From a virus: a stretch of 55,654 nucleotides of DNA. Below, piece after piece: positions 26,101 to 33,716 of this stretch. The notes under the pieces were generated by a model. The model was given only the letters and a program-made list of their open reading frames with translations, ran no database searches and was not told where the DNA came from. A program made the position numbers and the translations under genes. The stretch's first letter is position 1. Each line of letters opens with the position of its first letter. Where the stretch lies: positions 1-55,654 of the IMG/VR virus record IMGVR_UViG_3300024348_000044, one strand, 5' to 3'.

Positions 26101-28948
26101 CCGTGCGAAGCGCCTCTTGTGCAGACTTCAGGCGCTGAATGTTTCCATCAACAACTGCGTTGTCGACAACAAAGGAGTTGCCCACGTTCCGTGCTTCAGT
26201 CTCTGCGCGCTCAATCGCGATCTTGCGTGCGACTTCGAGAGCTTTTGCCTCTGACATCTGCCCGCTTTGCAGCATGGCGTTGTAGACTTTTTCCTGCATA
26301 GCCGTGACGCGGGCCGCCGCGTCCGCTGGAAGCTCCGCAAGAATTTTATCCAGGCTCGACTTCGGTATCCCAGCGAACTGAAGGAAGCCGTCATCACTCA
26401 GGGCCAAGATGTCGGATGCGATAGCGCCAATCTCGTCGCCGTAAATGGACGAAATTTCGTCGACTACGTTCGCGAAGTTGTAGTTGTGCGCCTCTAGTCG
26501 CGGCAGGATCAACCCTTCGAGAGCCTGCTGGCGCACAAAGCCATAATAGGCGTCAGTGGCTTCGGCGCGGATTGCCTCTGGGAATGTGTCAATGGTGGCC
26601 AGCATACGGTTGGCGTGGAAAGCCATCGCTGGATCAGACGCAGCGACTGCATCAATGGTGTCGGAAAGGAACACGTCTACGACGGCTTTGCGGACAGCAT
26701 CACGCATGAACTTTGCACGGGCTTCACGGCCAGCACGCTTGCGTCCATCACCGAGGGTTCGCAAGACAGCTTTCATTTCTTTGGCGTCATACCCAAGACC
26801 AGTCAGAAACTCGACTTGGGTTTCGACTTTCCCCCCGTTGGCACCAGCAAGGAGTGCGTCAATGGCGTTGTATGCCTCACCCAAAGTGCGGGACAGGACG
26901 TCTTCCTGCGACAGCACTGGCTCCGAAGCAACCTCTGCAACAGTGTCGCTCGCATCCGCGCCGATCACGGTGCCGCTCTTGCTCGGCGTCGCCGCAACAA
27001 CGTCTGCGGCTTCGACGGAAACTTCAGGCTCGCTTGGCATTGCGTTGCGCTGTGCGTAGCGCTCTTCGATTGTTTGCGCCTCTGCACGCTTTGCTTTCGC
27101 AGAGCTGACGGCTTCGGAGCGGCGTGTATCAAGCTCTGATACCTGAGCCTCAAAATCGGCAGCAGCCTGCTCGTTGCCCACATTGCGCTGACGAGTGGCG
27201 CGGTTTTTTAGCCCCTTGATCTGGTTGCTAAGGGTCGCGACTTCTCCATCCAGCGCATCCGCTTCCGTTTGCAGCTTGGCGATTGAGTCGCGGTTGTCTA
27301 CGACAGGGGTCGGAGCTGCATCTGGCGCGTCAGCTACAGGCGCGACGTCAGTTGCGGCTTCGCCGCCAGTTGGGCGGAACTCTTGGCCTTTAAGACTTGG
27401 CATGATAGCCGCATCGCGAAGGCGCGTTGTCTCTGCCTCATAAGGAGTTTGCGCCCGCGTCGGAGAGCCGTCTGGCATTGTCCCCGTGCTTGCAGGCCCG
27501 TTCGGGTCGTATGTGATTTGCCGAACGGCTTCGACTTGGTTCGTGTCGATTTGCTGCGTGCGTTGTGCCGTCGCGACTGCGGCATCAACCCCGACATCTG
27601 GCGTGTCGATCTCTACCTGACCGTTGACGATTTTCTGGAAGCGCTCCCGAATGATCGCGGCGTCGCGCTCTGCGTTGTTCGCTGCGTCAGCGTAAACACG
27701 AGACTCCGACTGGATGCGGCTGACAGCCTTTGTGGCGTCGCCGCTTGTTGGAGCGCCAGTGCCTTCTGTAGAGATTTGCGCTGCACGCTGCCGAAACATC
27801 TCGGCCTGAGACTTACGCAATTCGTAGGCGCTGATCTGTTCGGCCAGTCGGTCTTGAGGTGCCTTGATGCGAGCGGGCGCTTGCTCGCCATCAGCCAACT
27901 GCACTGGAAGCTCTTGATTGATGCGGGCCTCGGCAGCAACGGTGTCGACTTCTGGATCGCTCAAGTTGCTGTGCAACGTCTTGATGTCGTCAAGAATGCT
28001 ATCGCCGCTTGGGTCCGTAATGCCACGCGCAGCAGCGCTTGCCGCTTGCTCGTCCACTCGCAGAGCGGCGCTGTCCGCTCGGCGGGTATCGACGCCTTGG
28101 CGCAGGCCAGCCTGGATGTTGTTCTGCATATTGCCAGTCGGAGCGCCAAGGATTGTCGAGTTGCGGCCTCCGAGGCCAGTGGTGCGGTTCATCGGGTTAG
28201 GCAGCACCGCGCCAGCAGCGCCCATGACGCCGCCGATGGGGGCGGAGATTGCAGCCCCAACAAGGCCAGCGGTCGCCGCCTGCGTCAGACTAACTTCGTC
28301 TTGAGTGCCAAGTGCCACGTTTCGGTTCTGGATGCCGTAATCAAAGCCTGCTTCCGTGATGCCAGACGCAAGCGCTTCGTCTCGCGCACCCGCCTTGACA
28401 GCCGCCGTGACGCCAATGCGTGTTGCCTCGCCGCGCCCCAGTCGGGCTGCACCAACGCGGGCAGCCGCGACCGCCGATTTTGCGGCAGCGCCACCAGAGC
28501 CGAAGCCGACAAGGTTGATTGGGTCGAGGACATTTGCGGCTACGTTTTCTGCAAGCCCAGCAACGCCAGAGCCACCTTCTTCGTAGAAGTTCGGGAGCTG
28601 GTCAAAGACTGTTTGGAGACGCGCCAGGCGCTGGCCCTGCATATCGCTTTGCGTGTTTACGTCGTAAAGGTCACGAGCAAGACTGATCGAGTTGTTGTTG
28701 CGCCAGCGGCGGTCAGACATAAAGTAGTCAACCGCTTCATCATGGTTGGAAAACGTCTTGCCGTCCCGCTGGCGGTAGTATTCCGAGATGTCGCTGAATG
28801 CTTCGGAGCTGTTGAGCGCGGCGCGGGCAGTATCAGTGTCCCCTACATTTCGCGCCCACCCCAGCGGGTCTGCGCTTGAGGCCGCTGGGGCCGATATAGA
28901 AGACAAAGATGCTTGAAATCTTTTGCGTGCGTCACGAATGCTTTCCAC
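17147..28948 (-). CDS. Giant polyvalent virion/ejection protein (3,933 aa)
   Basis: The largest gene, over a fifth of the genome. The N-terminal third is long helical and coiled-coil sequence, with repeated segments such as RNQEDLTGQERVKLLELRDKL and GRRAEDLSGKELETYAKLRDD. A zincin-type protease motif HETGH is at 1961-1965, with a Glu-containing helix ASPAEFFANQ about 48 residues later. Residues about 2778-3000 look like an ADP-ribosyltransferase of the polyvalent-protein type (VYHVVT, YGRGVYL, then GYDSIITDEG and VAFDMG). The C-terminus holds hydrophobic segments (about 3744-3762 and 3811-3826). Position after gp14- and gp15-like genes matches T7 gp16. No N4-type RNA polymerase motif was found. 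GTG start with GGAGA upstream. Confidence 0.82.
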   Translation of the reverse strand: MESIRDARKRFQASLSSISAPAASSADPLGWARNVGDTDTARAALNSSEAFSDISEYYRQRDGKTFSNHDEAVDYFMSDRRWRNNNSISLARDLYDVNTQSDMQGQRLARLQTVFDQLPNFYEEGGSGVAGLAENVAANVLDPINLVGFGSGGAAAKSAVAAARVGAARLGRGEATRIGVTAAVKAGARDEALASGITEAGFDYGIQNRNVALGTQDEVSLTQAATAGLVGAAISAPIGGVMGAAGAVLPNPMNRTTGLGGRNSTILGAPTGNMQNNIQAGLRQGVDTRRADSAALRVDEQAASAAARGITDPSGDSILDDIKTLHSNLSDPEVDTVAAEARINQELPVQLADGEQAPARIKAPQDRLAEQISAYELRKSQAEMFRQRAAQISTEGTGAPTSGDATKAVSRIQSESRVYADAANNAERDAAIIRERFQKIVNGQVEIDTPDVGVDAAVATAQRTQQIDTNQVEAVRQITYDPNGPASTGTMPDGSPTRAQTPYEAETTRLRDAAIMPSLKGQEFRPTGGEAATDVAPVADAPDAAPTPVVDNRDSIAKLQTEADALDGEVATLSNQIKGLKNRATRQRNVGNEQAAADFEAQVSELDTRRSEAVSSAKAKRAEAQTIEERYAQRNAMPSEPEVSVEAADVVAATPSKSGTVIGADASDTVAEVASEPVLSQEDVLSRTLGEAYNAIDALLAGANGGKVETQVEFLTGLGYDAKEMKAVLRTLGDGRKRAGREARAKFMRDAVRKAVVDVFLSDTIDAVAASDPAMAFHANRMLATIDTFPEAIRAEATDAYYGFVRQQALEGLILPRLEAHNYNFANVVDEISSIYGDEIGAIASDILALSDDGFLQFAGIPKSSLDKILAELPADAAARVTAMQEKVYNAMLQSGQMSEAKALEVARKIAIERAETEARNVGNSFVVDNAVVDGNIQRLKSAQEALRTARQEMNGVFATTRSERPKVTRSEKVRRDEKVQGEMRSLLSGRNQEDLTGQERVKLLELRDKLETTKQNYTQFLFEAGEGKTEAEAIAANARAKQRELYAAFSIPADVPIGTAIDMLERRVSRVEAGRGKAQRVDAPNQVRLSRDISVGEGAAGNATHMGKTQRQGYGSYTQNGRVVEGGAPTSVQSVLRKSNSFGYTGKLLRSRRSVDANGQTVRENAIVTSLMETLEAQRLKNSKNRMTADAIKRQRSIDAFEADTTGRAFDVVGHEAAIDDIQKADNRVKSAQRALDRNAKPEAADTLSGKLDEAMAALSETINKAKSKGFVTAGEIEASSGNPVAAIKRKMEQYVRSTEQEASANVEEEVRKNLADTIRTKEIAARGNRIAAEMRDLLSGRRAEDLSGKELETYAKLRDDFARLTVELKSEVRSADAASRSAMKPMKSALRAERAARRNAMAENIMQSRLSDGEISVMTEEDWARFYGEPVDPTEYAEDLASAQLSADKQMRLASAEKSGQEAINSEALMGKSRAELQAMVADLQSKLKRIQSNDQQPDQPPASAKYPPYIRKVDGIEIDVNNDFKFIKGETGTSVRFDDVELGVIKRLPDDAGVTFEKLADASPNVSRDIRLFQDANQVRDFIAREFIGRVKEKQAGTQLFDETPDEIGYEYTVPWNDSGTYAGEAQRSVVAEQISDPINDPQVLGRADDLMSQTEDNFDIPAGKRLAVQFVDPNQKTFGTVRVPVGKQSLGQVLKASASHEFTIGYVDAQFKSGSAGAQRTFRPLSSDDVMVPFNSRVPVRSSDFEAMPSQAQTLAQSPRARVNKPLSLDALHKKPIEAGAEFKSPVPEWGVKLSEMRSVADLHNYLLRLENIDFGRLSSPKLMDEFIAHRIEVGQAMQRHAPQGVQKIDQTMRSAEGQLREIMGSRAPEEIESAIGFLMRVSGLDSRRVPLMTTATGRPAYAPAAAPTAKNGASRVYPGTQINDDNVGRIILGDDALNAVDASGRKYLPTSATLVHETGHWIYQNLLDESDKLAFWQAMRKFVNESGVDFAALKRGSGAVFDNELASPAEFFANQFMAYTMKTNQIDMSIWKKVAKMAVTLLRRIVRGEEDFEIDADILPIFMRHMPPLDVDPETGLLTGGVSRFAGLEEVGKLHGKPSSVPGATMNQAQFKGRQLAQLDEVRAKALAALHVGVTSGDSLRLATSLEEVAAKLYGLYGGKTGTAQHKTTSGREGASGFSRMYSSDRSPTARIVNAAQADLYAFINQLKDAGFEANRSAVANGRTSLLPDGMEVSAVNSIYDTIENQTRSLDGGAFEADAMAAASIRKAGLDGLDREAMDHLRRLGRNVLYALEKDIKSKLSEFNKAMPRSARGAGVMVRLDGSAFTTRGNQKSQRYMRLNAAQAAQEKATVEAAQSIVDALNQAGLRDVLSDLTDEQLLDMGRGNAKSPRKMTSAELLAGINVQENAARSAELANELRSRNMPILDLTKVMAELTDDQAKIVAFARQSEANSREALNQALMLGDPRMIEITSLIARENWGVENPVAVTSPKVSKAVELSDALNSGVLDEDGLDASLPSGLRDYANLVTHRNPKIKDKIGRLFTNMMHHLYSEAELTGAEPLMLTPYDAAQILGRSDLDNFQDDVALPTDSDLYNNMRGAFRSVAASLEQGRVEDAVDFVSNFGYSIMSPSEQGAFSKIGKASGISGREMHNALLYKSLRGQLLMDNFRSQNGGETLARLVKESQDRVIHVLRDVRDGSSSDGFVMFAAYGDIYAAMRRRTPFANAAFSVSKDSVHPSIAARVAREIVGSMSPSADKGARRFLGVDDKADLTRSVYHVVTEEGEVRGVTQTESGVYGRGVYLKRKADDGYDAMGYKSDLENSISKDAASPDMARAGLDAAKEIISLRERLLQVAARGAGPDEIQSVLQSIKANWAIAKAASQNAHSKDVMPVFARLSDAFDVSSKSKYTLGAGNVNIDHLLVSLMDNGLVSRRGLESLQQNLPSSFSGRQLYEALTSDVGGIMHLHGDSIDGVNARDRLNQHLRDNGYDSIITDEGAVAFDMGSVRPLQDRFNDFAEMEGRPASYGGKTSIDVLEEMSFNNAPIRSGASVAITVDLQNAGVPEAIIKPVRKMLKGRELSSADVERVNEFSSVRNFFSENSVRLRKMGANWFADVIKPTNGAGVQEAHSAEMGRVLASVLNGTRKGDVALNTLPDATNYAKRWMNRNKFWGSVAQPASHRRILDAIRQGRAAVANLKPDERIVAYKIVKSFDEELKRMKDMGIHVGDARGQSDFYLPQVWNIEAIRDNPSAFIESMTRVFMREQATPDFTSGRESVDAIKGRVEKMVQRMLDTDGDFVNAIDSARTVMSDPFYSRIIRLQPGDYKDIDGFMVNDLEGLIVKYFDRTARKRVLTERIGVNGHALLAYERVAEGGIEAAADILSQNKISANTKQGTRAGFAAVEDVTVPRIAASKETITRALTEAKRILADKKNAASKSQARNILVNLQDAAFRTEPQFLKRVDAIVNAMSDFNSRPISRQALSEIAGMNNLLNRRPIEGNGTGMSHVVTRRLKAFNSVTLLGFTTLTSIPDTALPLIRSGNFGAFAKAWKNYMADPDYRRASKNLGVGIDNLLHQKMAEIGGEGSQRFSNAFFNFTMLTGWTNVQREVGAMVGYEAMRAELGKATRLRREGKTNSASYRTSMRFLERYGLTGQGASYDFMKPGAVALDVSSSDGAAHKAVQLATLRFVNESLFMPSSNDIPQWANTPWGSVVFQLKSYPLMMMRLTNDVFGEAKKGNMKPLAYLATAGVGFGAIALSVKDVVQSRGGDDNRQREVRERRLSQMFPGLAAAVGIPEDSNTDAALGWYLQSMMAVGGIGLLGDFFFQAAEQADNGAYGQTRMMSYVLGPSASLIPAAMDVAGGVSEAAFGGTSPGKTRQALRTVAGRVPILGGVGDFRETAADLGGDPTGTKTNTGTGSSFSSGFGSGFKNGF

Positions 28949-28998
28949 GTTCGGTTCTCCAGTTTCCGAAGTTATCGGGTGGAGGATACCGAACGTGG
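28945..28998 (-). promoter_or_regulatory. Nested hairpin enclosing RBS and start codon of the giant gene
   Basis: On the minus-strand mRNA, CCACGTTCGGT pairs perfectly with ACCGAACGTGG (11 bp). Inside, CTCCA pairs with TGGAG, and CCGA with TCGG. The GTG start codon (28948-28946) lies in the outer 3' arm and the GGAG ribosome site in the middle stem. The fold fills most of the 66-bp gap after the upstream gene. It should block initiation until opened by a ribosome, a protein or RNA processing. Confidence 0.8.
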
Positions 28999-29014
28999 GG
29001 TCTGCTAGTCGTCC

Positions 29015-32000
29015 TTACTGGGGGCTTACGTTTGCTGCTACACGCGGCGGAGCCGCGCGGCCAGTCTTCGCAAGACGCTGCCAAGCCAAAGGATCGCGGT
29101 ATAGCAAATCTCGCGTGCCTGGGTATGTTGCCAAGAACTCGGCTGCCTCACGGGTTTGCATGAAGTAACGCAGTTCGTTTACTTCGGCACGCTGAAGTCT
29201 TTCTTCTTCAGTCCCCGTAAAGTAACCCCATGCTCTTGCTAATGGGCTTCCGCTTGGAAGGTCTGTGTAGCCAGTTGAGATTCTGGAATTAAGCTGAAGA
29301 AGTTCAGTTTTCGCAGCGCTCAGTTTCGTCACGCCTAACATGGCGTTGATGTCGTTTGTAAACCCAGAGTTATTTGGGTCTTCTGGGTAAGCAGGTCCAA
29401 GTGGATCAACTGCTAGGCCGACGCTTGCTGGGGCGACGCTTGCTGGGGCCAAAGCGATTGGGCTGTTTAGGTCGGCCTGCGGCAACCCGCCAGGGCTTGT
29501 TTGGAACTTATATGTCCCTGGTGCCGCGCCTTGCGCGTTACCTGGAGCAAGCGTCACAGTCCCATCGCCATTGTCTTTTACGCCGCGCGAGACAGCTTTT
29601 GGAGTAGCGGCATTGAGGCGGTCTATGGCGGCTTGGACATTTGCTGCGGCATTCGTGAACATGCTATTCAAAGCAGCAGGGTTTGTCTGCGCGTAGTCCA
29701 AGACGTAGCGATAGCCACCTTCTCGGACGTTTTGCTCAACAGCCGCGAGCATTGCAGGGGCAGCAGCGAGAATGTCGTCGCGAATTGCAGCAATTTCGGT
29801 TGGGTCCGCGTCTGTCGGCAATAGTTCGATTGCAGCGATGGCTTGCTCGATGCCGCCGTTAATGTCACCAACTTGGCCATCGACAAAGTTAATAGCTGAC
29901 GTCCCGTATGTAACGGCTGCCCACTCTTCCCCGCCGACAAGACTAGCCTGGTTTATCGTCTCATATGCAAGAGCGTTTGCCTTGCTCGGCAGACCAAGCG
30001 CAGCAGCCAATTGCTCCGCTGCGACCGATTGCGCGTTTACGTCACCCTTCTCGATAGCATCTCGAATGTCTGGGTGGGTCTCTAAGTAATTGTATGCAGC
30101 ATTGACAACTGCGCCCGCTTGCATTGTGCCGAGATAGTAGTTTGTGTCGATTCCACCACCTACCAGTCTGTAGACAGCGCTTTTGGTGTCCTGGCCAATC
30201 AAGACTTGGGCAAGGCCGCGCGACTGGTTTGCTGTATTTGCGGATACTGCGGCGTTAGCCGCAGCAGCGACAGCAGCAGTGACGCGAACTGTCTCTGCCT
30301 TTGCCGCGCCGCGCATCATATTGTCAGCGCGCGCTAGATCAGCTTTGAACTCAGGGTCAGCGGTGCTGCTGTATGGGTCCATACCCAAAGACTCACGGTG
30401 GGAGTTCATGACGCCAAGGACTTCCGCTTCCCCGTTCGCCAAAGCTCTTACCATGTCATTCTTGAACGCTTGAACCCCTTCGGCAGAGTTTCCGTTTAGG
30501 TCATGGCCCAACACAAGCGCTGTCCACTGTGCGGCGTCGCGGTCGACTTCGTCGTTACGCGAGACGGATGCCATCCCCAAAACACTCGAATAAAGGCTCG
30601 CTGTCTCGGCAGGACTCATGGTGCTTATGTCAACTCCAAGAGTGGCGACAAAGGCAGCGGCCTCGTCAGTTGTCTGAACATTTTGAAGACGCACATTGGC
30701 AGCGCTGTTGTTGCTGATAATCTCGCCAATTTTGGTGTTGACGTCGTTGCGTGCCACGAGCGCAGCCGCTTGATATTCTTCTGCTCGGCTGGTGTCTCGG
30801 TTTGTGCGAGCTTGGCCAGCGGCGGTTTGGATATACGAGACCAAGTCAGCCAGTTCGGCATCAGTTACACGAGAGGTGTTTTGGCCAAACTGAGCGATGA
30901 AGGCTTCAGCTTGAGCTGGTGTTGTGATTGCACGAAGCGCAGCAGATTGGTCTGAGTCTGGACCCTGAAGAATAGTTGCCACGCTTGCTTTAATGTTGCC
31001 GACCGTAGTAGCCGATACCGCGCCTGCTTGTCGCGAAGCGCGAGCCGAGACTGCATTGGCGGCCAGATCGACCTGCTCGTCTGTCGGCATCGGGATGCCA
31101 GACGCAACAAGCTGAGCGCGAACCGTGTCGCGAAGGGCGGTCGGGTCTCGGCTTAACTCTAAAGCCGCTTGATTGCTTATGAGTGTTTCACCGTTAAACA
31201 ACGCAATAGCTTGCCGCTCGGCGACGGTTGTGTTGCCCTTCATAAATGCTTCAAATGCGGCCTTTGTCGCGGCTGCAACGGCAGGGTCTTTTCCGAGGTC
31301 AGAAACCGCAGCGGCGGCGTTATAAGCTGCAAGCGCAGCCACAGTGTCACCGCCCCCAGCGGTAGAGTATGCGTTGAAATTTTGAGTCAAGATGGCTGCT
31401 GCGGCCTGTGAGTCGTCGGTGTTTTTTTGGTTGTCTCTTGCAGTGAACAGGTTTGTGACGGCGGTTCGCTGGGCTGGTGGAAGATTAGCGATGAACGGCT
31501 GCGCGGCTTGCAGAGTTGTGATCCCATTGCCAGCCATCGTGGTCACAAAACTTGTAGCGCTTGTGTTCGTGTTGGCGTTAATCATGCCAGGAAGAAGGGG
31601 CGAAAACGCAGAAGTGTCTTTGATGCCAAACTGCCTTAGCGCCATTTGAGACAGTTGGGTTTGACCCGCCTCTGATGTTAGGTCGACACCAGCGTTTGCG
31701 AGCGTCGTGACCAATCCTGTGTATCCTTTAAACTCGGCCTCTGCGCGAGCAAGACTAGCCGCCCTTGCAGCGTTGGCAGCAGCCGCTTCGCGGCGTGCAA
31801 CCTCTACGTTGATTTGGCGAGCTTGTGATTGAACGGCAGTCTCGCTCGGCAAGAACGCGTTCATGTAAGGATTGGTCGCAAGGTTGTTGCGGAACTTTTC
31901 AAAGTCTGCGGCGTTCACGCGAGCGCCAGACGCCTTCTGCGTTTCTACAAAAGCGTTGTAGGCTTGAAGGTTTTCGCTGCGAAGTTTTCGCTGCCGATCT

Positions 32001-32041
32001 ACTTCAGAGTTGCGAGCATTAACAAAGTTTGCACCGAGCAT
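29015..32041 (-). CDS. Internal virion / ejection protein, gp15-like
   Basis: A 1,008-residue, Ala-rich, almost fully helical protein without signal peptide. Composition and length fit the second inner-core protein of T7-like podoviruses, which forms a tube for DNA ejection. It sits between a 295-residue gp14-like gene and the giant gp16-like gene, in the T7 order. Sequence similarity to T7 gp15 itself is not evident by eye, so the role is inferred from context. It starts 3 bp after the gp14-like stop. Confidence 0.65.
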   Translation of the reverse strand: MLGANFVNARNSEVDRQRKLRSENLQAYNAFVETQKASGARVNAADFEKFRNNLATNPYMNAFLPSETAVQSQARQINVEVARREAAAANAARAASLARAEAEFKGYTGLVTTLANAGVDLTSEAGQTQLSQMALRQFGIKDTSAFSPLLPGMINANTNTSATSFVTTMAGNGITTLQAAQPFIANLPPAQRTAVTNLFTARDNQKNTDDSQAAAAILTQNFNAYSTAGGGDTVAALAAYNAAAAVSDLGKDPAVAAATKAAFEAFMKGNTTVAERQAIALFNGETLISNQAALELSRDPTALRDTVRAQLVASGIPMPTDEQVDLAANAVSARASRQAGAVSATTVGNIKASVATILQGPDSDQSAALRAITTPAQAEAFIAQFGQNTSRVTDAELADLVSYIQTAAGQARTNRDTSRAEEYQAAALVARNDVNTKIGEIISNNSAANVRLQNVQTTDEAAAFVATLGVDISTMSPAETASLYSSVLGMASVSRNDEVDRDAAQWTALVLGHDLNGNSAEGVQAFKNDMVRALANGEAEVLGVMNSHRESLGMDPYSSTADPEFKADLARADNMMRGAAKAETVRVTAAVAAAANAAVSANTANQSRGLAQVLIGQDTKSAVYRLVGGGIDTNYYLGTMQAGAVVNAAYNYLETHPDIRDAIEKGDVNAQSVAAEQLAAALGLPSKANALAYETINQASLVGGEEWAAVTYGTSAINFVDGQVGDINGGIEQAIAAIELLPTDADPTEIAAIRDDILAAAPAMLAAVEQNVREGGYRYVLDYAQTNPAALNSMFTNAAANVQAAIDRLNAATPKAVSRGVKDNGDGTVTLAPGNAQGAAPGTYKFQTSPGGLPQADLNSPIALAPASVAPASVGLAVDPLGPAYPEDPNNSGFTNDINAMLGVTKLSAAKTELLQLNSRISTGYTDLPSGSPLARAWGYFTGTEEERLQRAEVNELRYFMQTREAAEFLATYPGTRDLLYRDPLAWQRLAKTGRAAPPRVAANVSPQ

Positions 32042-32044
32042 GGC

Positions 32045-32932
32045 TTACCCCGCCACTGAAGCGCGAAGACGCGCATTTTCTGCCTGAAGGTCCGCAATAG
32101 TCTTGGCAGACGGATCGACAAACGAACCGCGCCCGCTCACAGCGTAGCCAAAGTTTGGCGCGACAGTTTCTGTAAAGCGGCCAACCGCATCGCCAAGATA
32201 TGTCTGCGAGTCTGCCGCAGCAGAGGCCAAATTGTTGGCCATTGTGCCTTGGTTTGTGATGGCAGCGCCAGAAATGGTAGGCCCATTGTTTGGCATTAAG
32301 TTGGTTTCGTATTGGATTGGCGAGCCATAGACGTCGCTCATCTCCTTTAGGGTGTCGGTCCTACCATAATTAACAGCGTCTGCATATTGAGTGCTTCGCG
32401 CTATGGCGGCGTCATATGCTGACTGCTGGAGCTTCGGGATGTTTGCCGCTGCCGCATCCGCAAGCGCTCGGCGCTCATCTGTCATTTGAGTAGATGAGTC
32501 CATGCCACGTCGGATGGCGTCTGCGTAGCCTTGGGACGAGATGCGGTCGAGAGACTTGTTGTAGTCATCCATGATTTGAGTGCGGAACAGATCGTAGTTT
32601 TGAGCAATGTCGCCAGGGTTCACGCCAGCGCGTGCGCCTAAATTGTTGAGTGTCGCCTTCAGAGCGCCGTCTAGCTGAGAGACGCGGCTAAGAACGCGCT
32701 CGCGGATCGCTCTCTCGTCGGCATACTGAGCCTGGCCCATTGCGACTTGGTTATCTATCAGAGCCTGCTGCGCTTGAGCCGCCGCGTTTGCACGGTTGTT
32801 GGCGCTTATGTATTGAAACGCACCAATGCCGACGTCTGCTAAACCACCAATAGAACTGGCCAGGGCGGCTTGCTGCGACCCTGGCTCGTAGAAACTTCCG
32901 ATTGCTGTGGCAAGAGCTTCACCAAACGCCAT
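32045..32932 (-). CDS. Internal virion protein, gp14-like
   Basis: A 295-residue protein. The N-terminal region has Gly/Ala-rich, mildly hydrophobic stretches (ASSIGGLADVGIGAFQYI) that could enter a membrane. A long Ala/Gln-rich helical part follows, and the end reads IADLQAENARLRASVAG, a short coiled coil. This fits the smallest ejection protein of T7-like phages, which inserts in the outer membrane. GGAG lies 8 bases before the ATG. Assigned by layout more than by sequence. Confidence 0.6.
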   Translation of the reverse strand: MAFGEALATAIGSFYEPGSQQAALASSIGGLADVGIGAFQYISANNRANAAAQAQQALIDNQVAMGQAQYADERAIRERVLSRVSQLDGALKATLNNLGARAGVNPGDIAQNYDLFRTQIMDDYNKSLDRISSQGYADAIRRGMDSSTQMTDERRALADAAAANIPKLQQSAYDAAIARSTQYADAVNYGRTDTLKEMSDVYGSPIQYETNLMPNNGPTISGAAITNQGTMANNLASAAADSQTYLGDAVGRFTETVAPNFGYAVSGRGSFVDPSAKTIADLQAENARLRASVAG

Positions 32933-32944
32933 GAGATACGCTCC

Positions 32945-33706
32945 TCAGTTGAACCGACGACCGTAACCTGTGCGTGCTGCTGACAGGTTGCGCGAGATTG
33001 GGCCGCCTGGAGCGGCGGCGACGCGCGGATCGTTCTGAATGAAGCCCTGAATACCTTGGGCCGAGATCGGCATGTTGTATTGCTGGTCAACAATGTAAGC
33101 GGTGTTTGGGCCAGGCTCAACATAGTTGGGGTCAGCCGCGACGTCGCTCGGCGCTTGAGCCGCTGGGGCGCTTGCGTCGTTTGAAACATAAGACTGCGGG
33201 TCAGCGGCTGACACAATTGTCGCGTCCGCGCCGACAAGCGCCCTACGGCCAAAGCCTTGCTCTCCAACGCCAGGTGCGCCGCCGCCAACTGCGGGGGCAT
33301 TGGGCTGGTTTTCGACTACGACACTAACCCCAGGGACTTCTGCCCCTCCACCACGACGGTTATAAAATTTGTCGCCGTTCGGGATTTCATTAAAGGGGCT
33401 GGTGCCACGGAACTCCCCGCCGCCGTCGCCGCGAGTGGCGTCGAAGAATTGCTTCGTGTCCTTCGCTGTGGCGGTCGCGGCTTGTGGCTCCGAGGCTGTC
33501 GAAGCAATGCGTCTTTGCTCGCTTTGACGCACGTTTTGACTTTGCGTCACACTAGGGGCTGGTTGCTGTCCGACAACAGCCCCGTCCGCACCGACAAAAG
33601 AAGAAGGCGTAGCTTGCGCCGCAGCGGCAGGCGTTGCCGCACGAGCGGGCGCTGGTGTTGGTCTCGCTGCTGGGGCCGAACCCCGACTTCCGCCGCTAAA
33701 ACACAT
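32945..33706 (-). CDS. Virion-associated protein with GYGRR C-terminus
   Basis: A 253-residue protein, disordered in its first 100 residues (Ala/Pro/Thr-rich after MCFSGG). The end, SAARTGYGRRFN, shares a G-Y/F-G-x-R pattern with the ends of two other proteins in this cluster. Function unknown; placed with tail and ejection genes. Confidence 0.6.
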   Translation of the reverse strand: MCFSGGSRGSAPAARPTPAPARAATPAAAAQATPSSFVGADGAVVGQQPAPSVTQSQNVRQSEQRRIASTASEPQAATATAKDTKQFFDATRGDGGGEFRGTSPFNEIPNGDKFYNRRGGGAEVPGVSVVVENQPNAPAVGGGAPGVGEQGFGRRALVGADATIVSAADPQSYVSNDASAPAAQAPSDVAADPNYVEPGPNTAYIVDQQYNMPISAQGIQGFIQNDPRVAAAPGGPISRNLSAARTGYGRRFN

Positions 33707-33716
33707 GTTTCTATCC

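Noticed and set aside
27383-28879. 498-codon plus-strand frame opposite the giant gene
   Set aside because: Shadow frame of the giant gene; Cys/Arg/His-rich composition typical of antisense frames.
17147-28948. N4-type virion RNA polymerase in the giant protein
   Set aside because: The catalytic motifs expected of that enzyme were not seen, and the gene order fits a T7 gp16-like ejection protein better.
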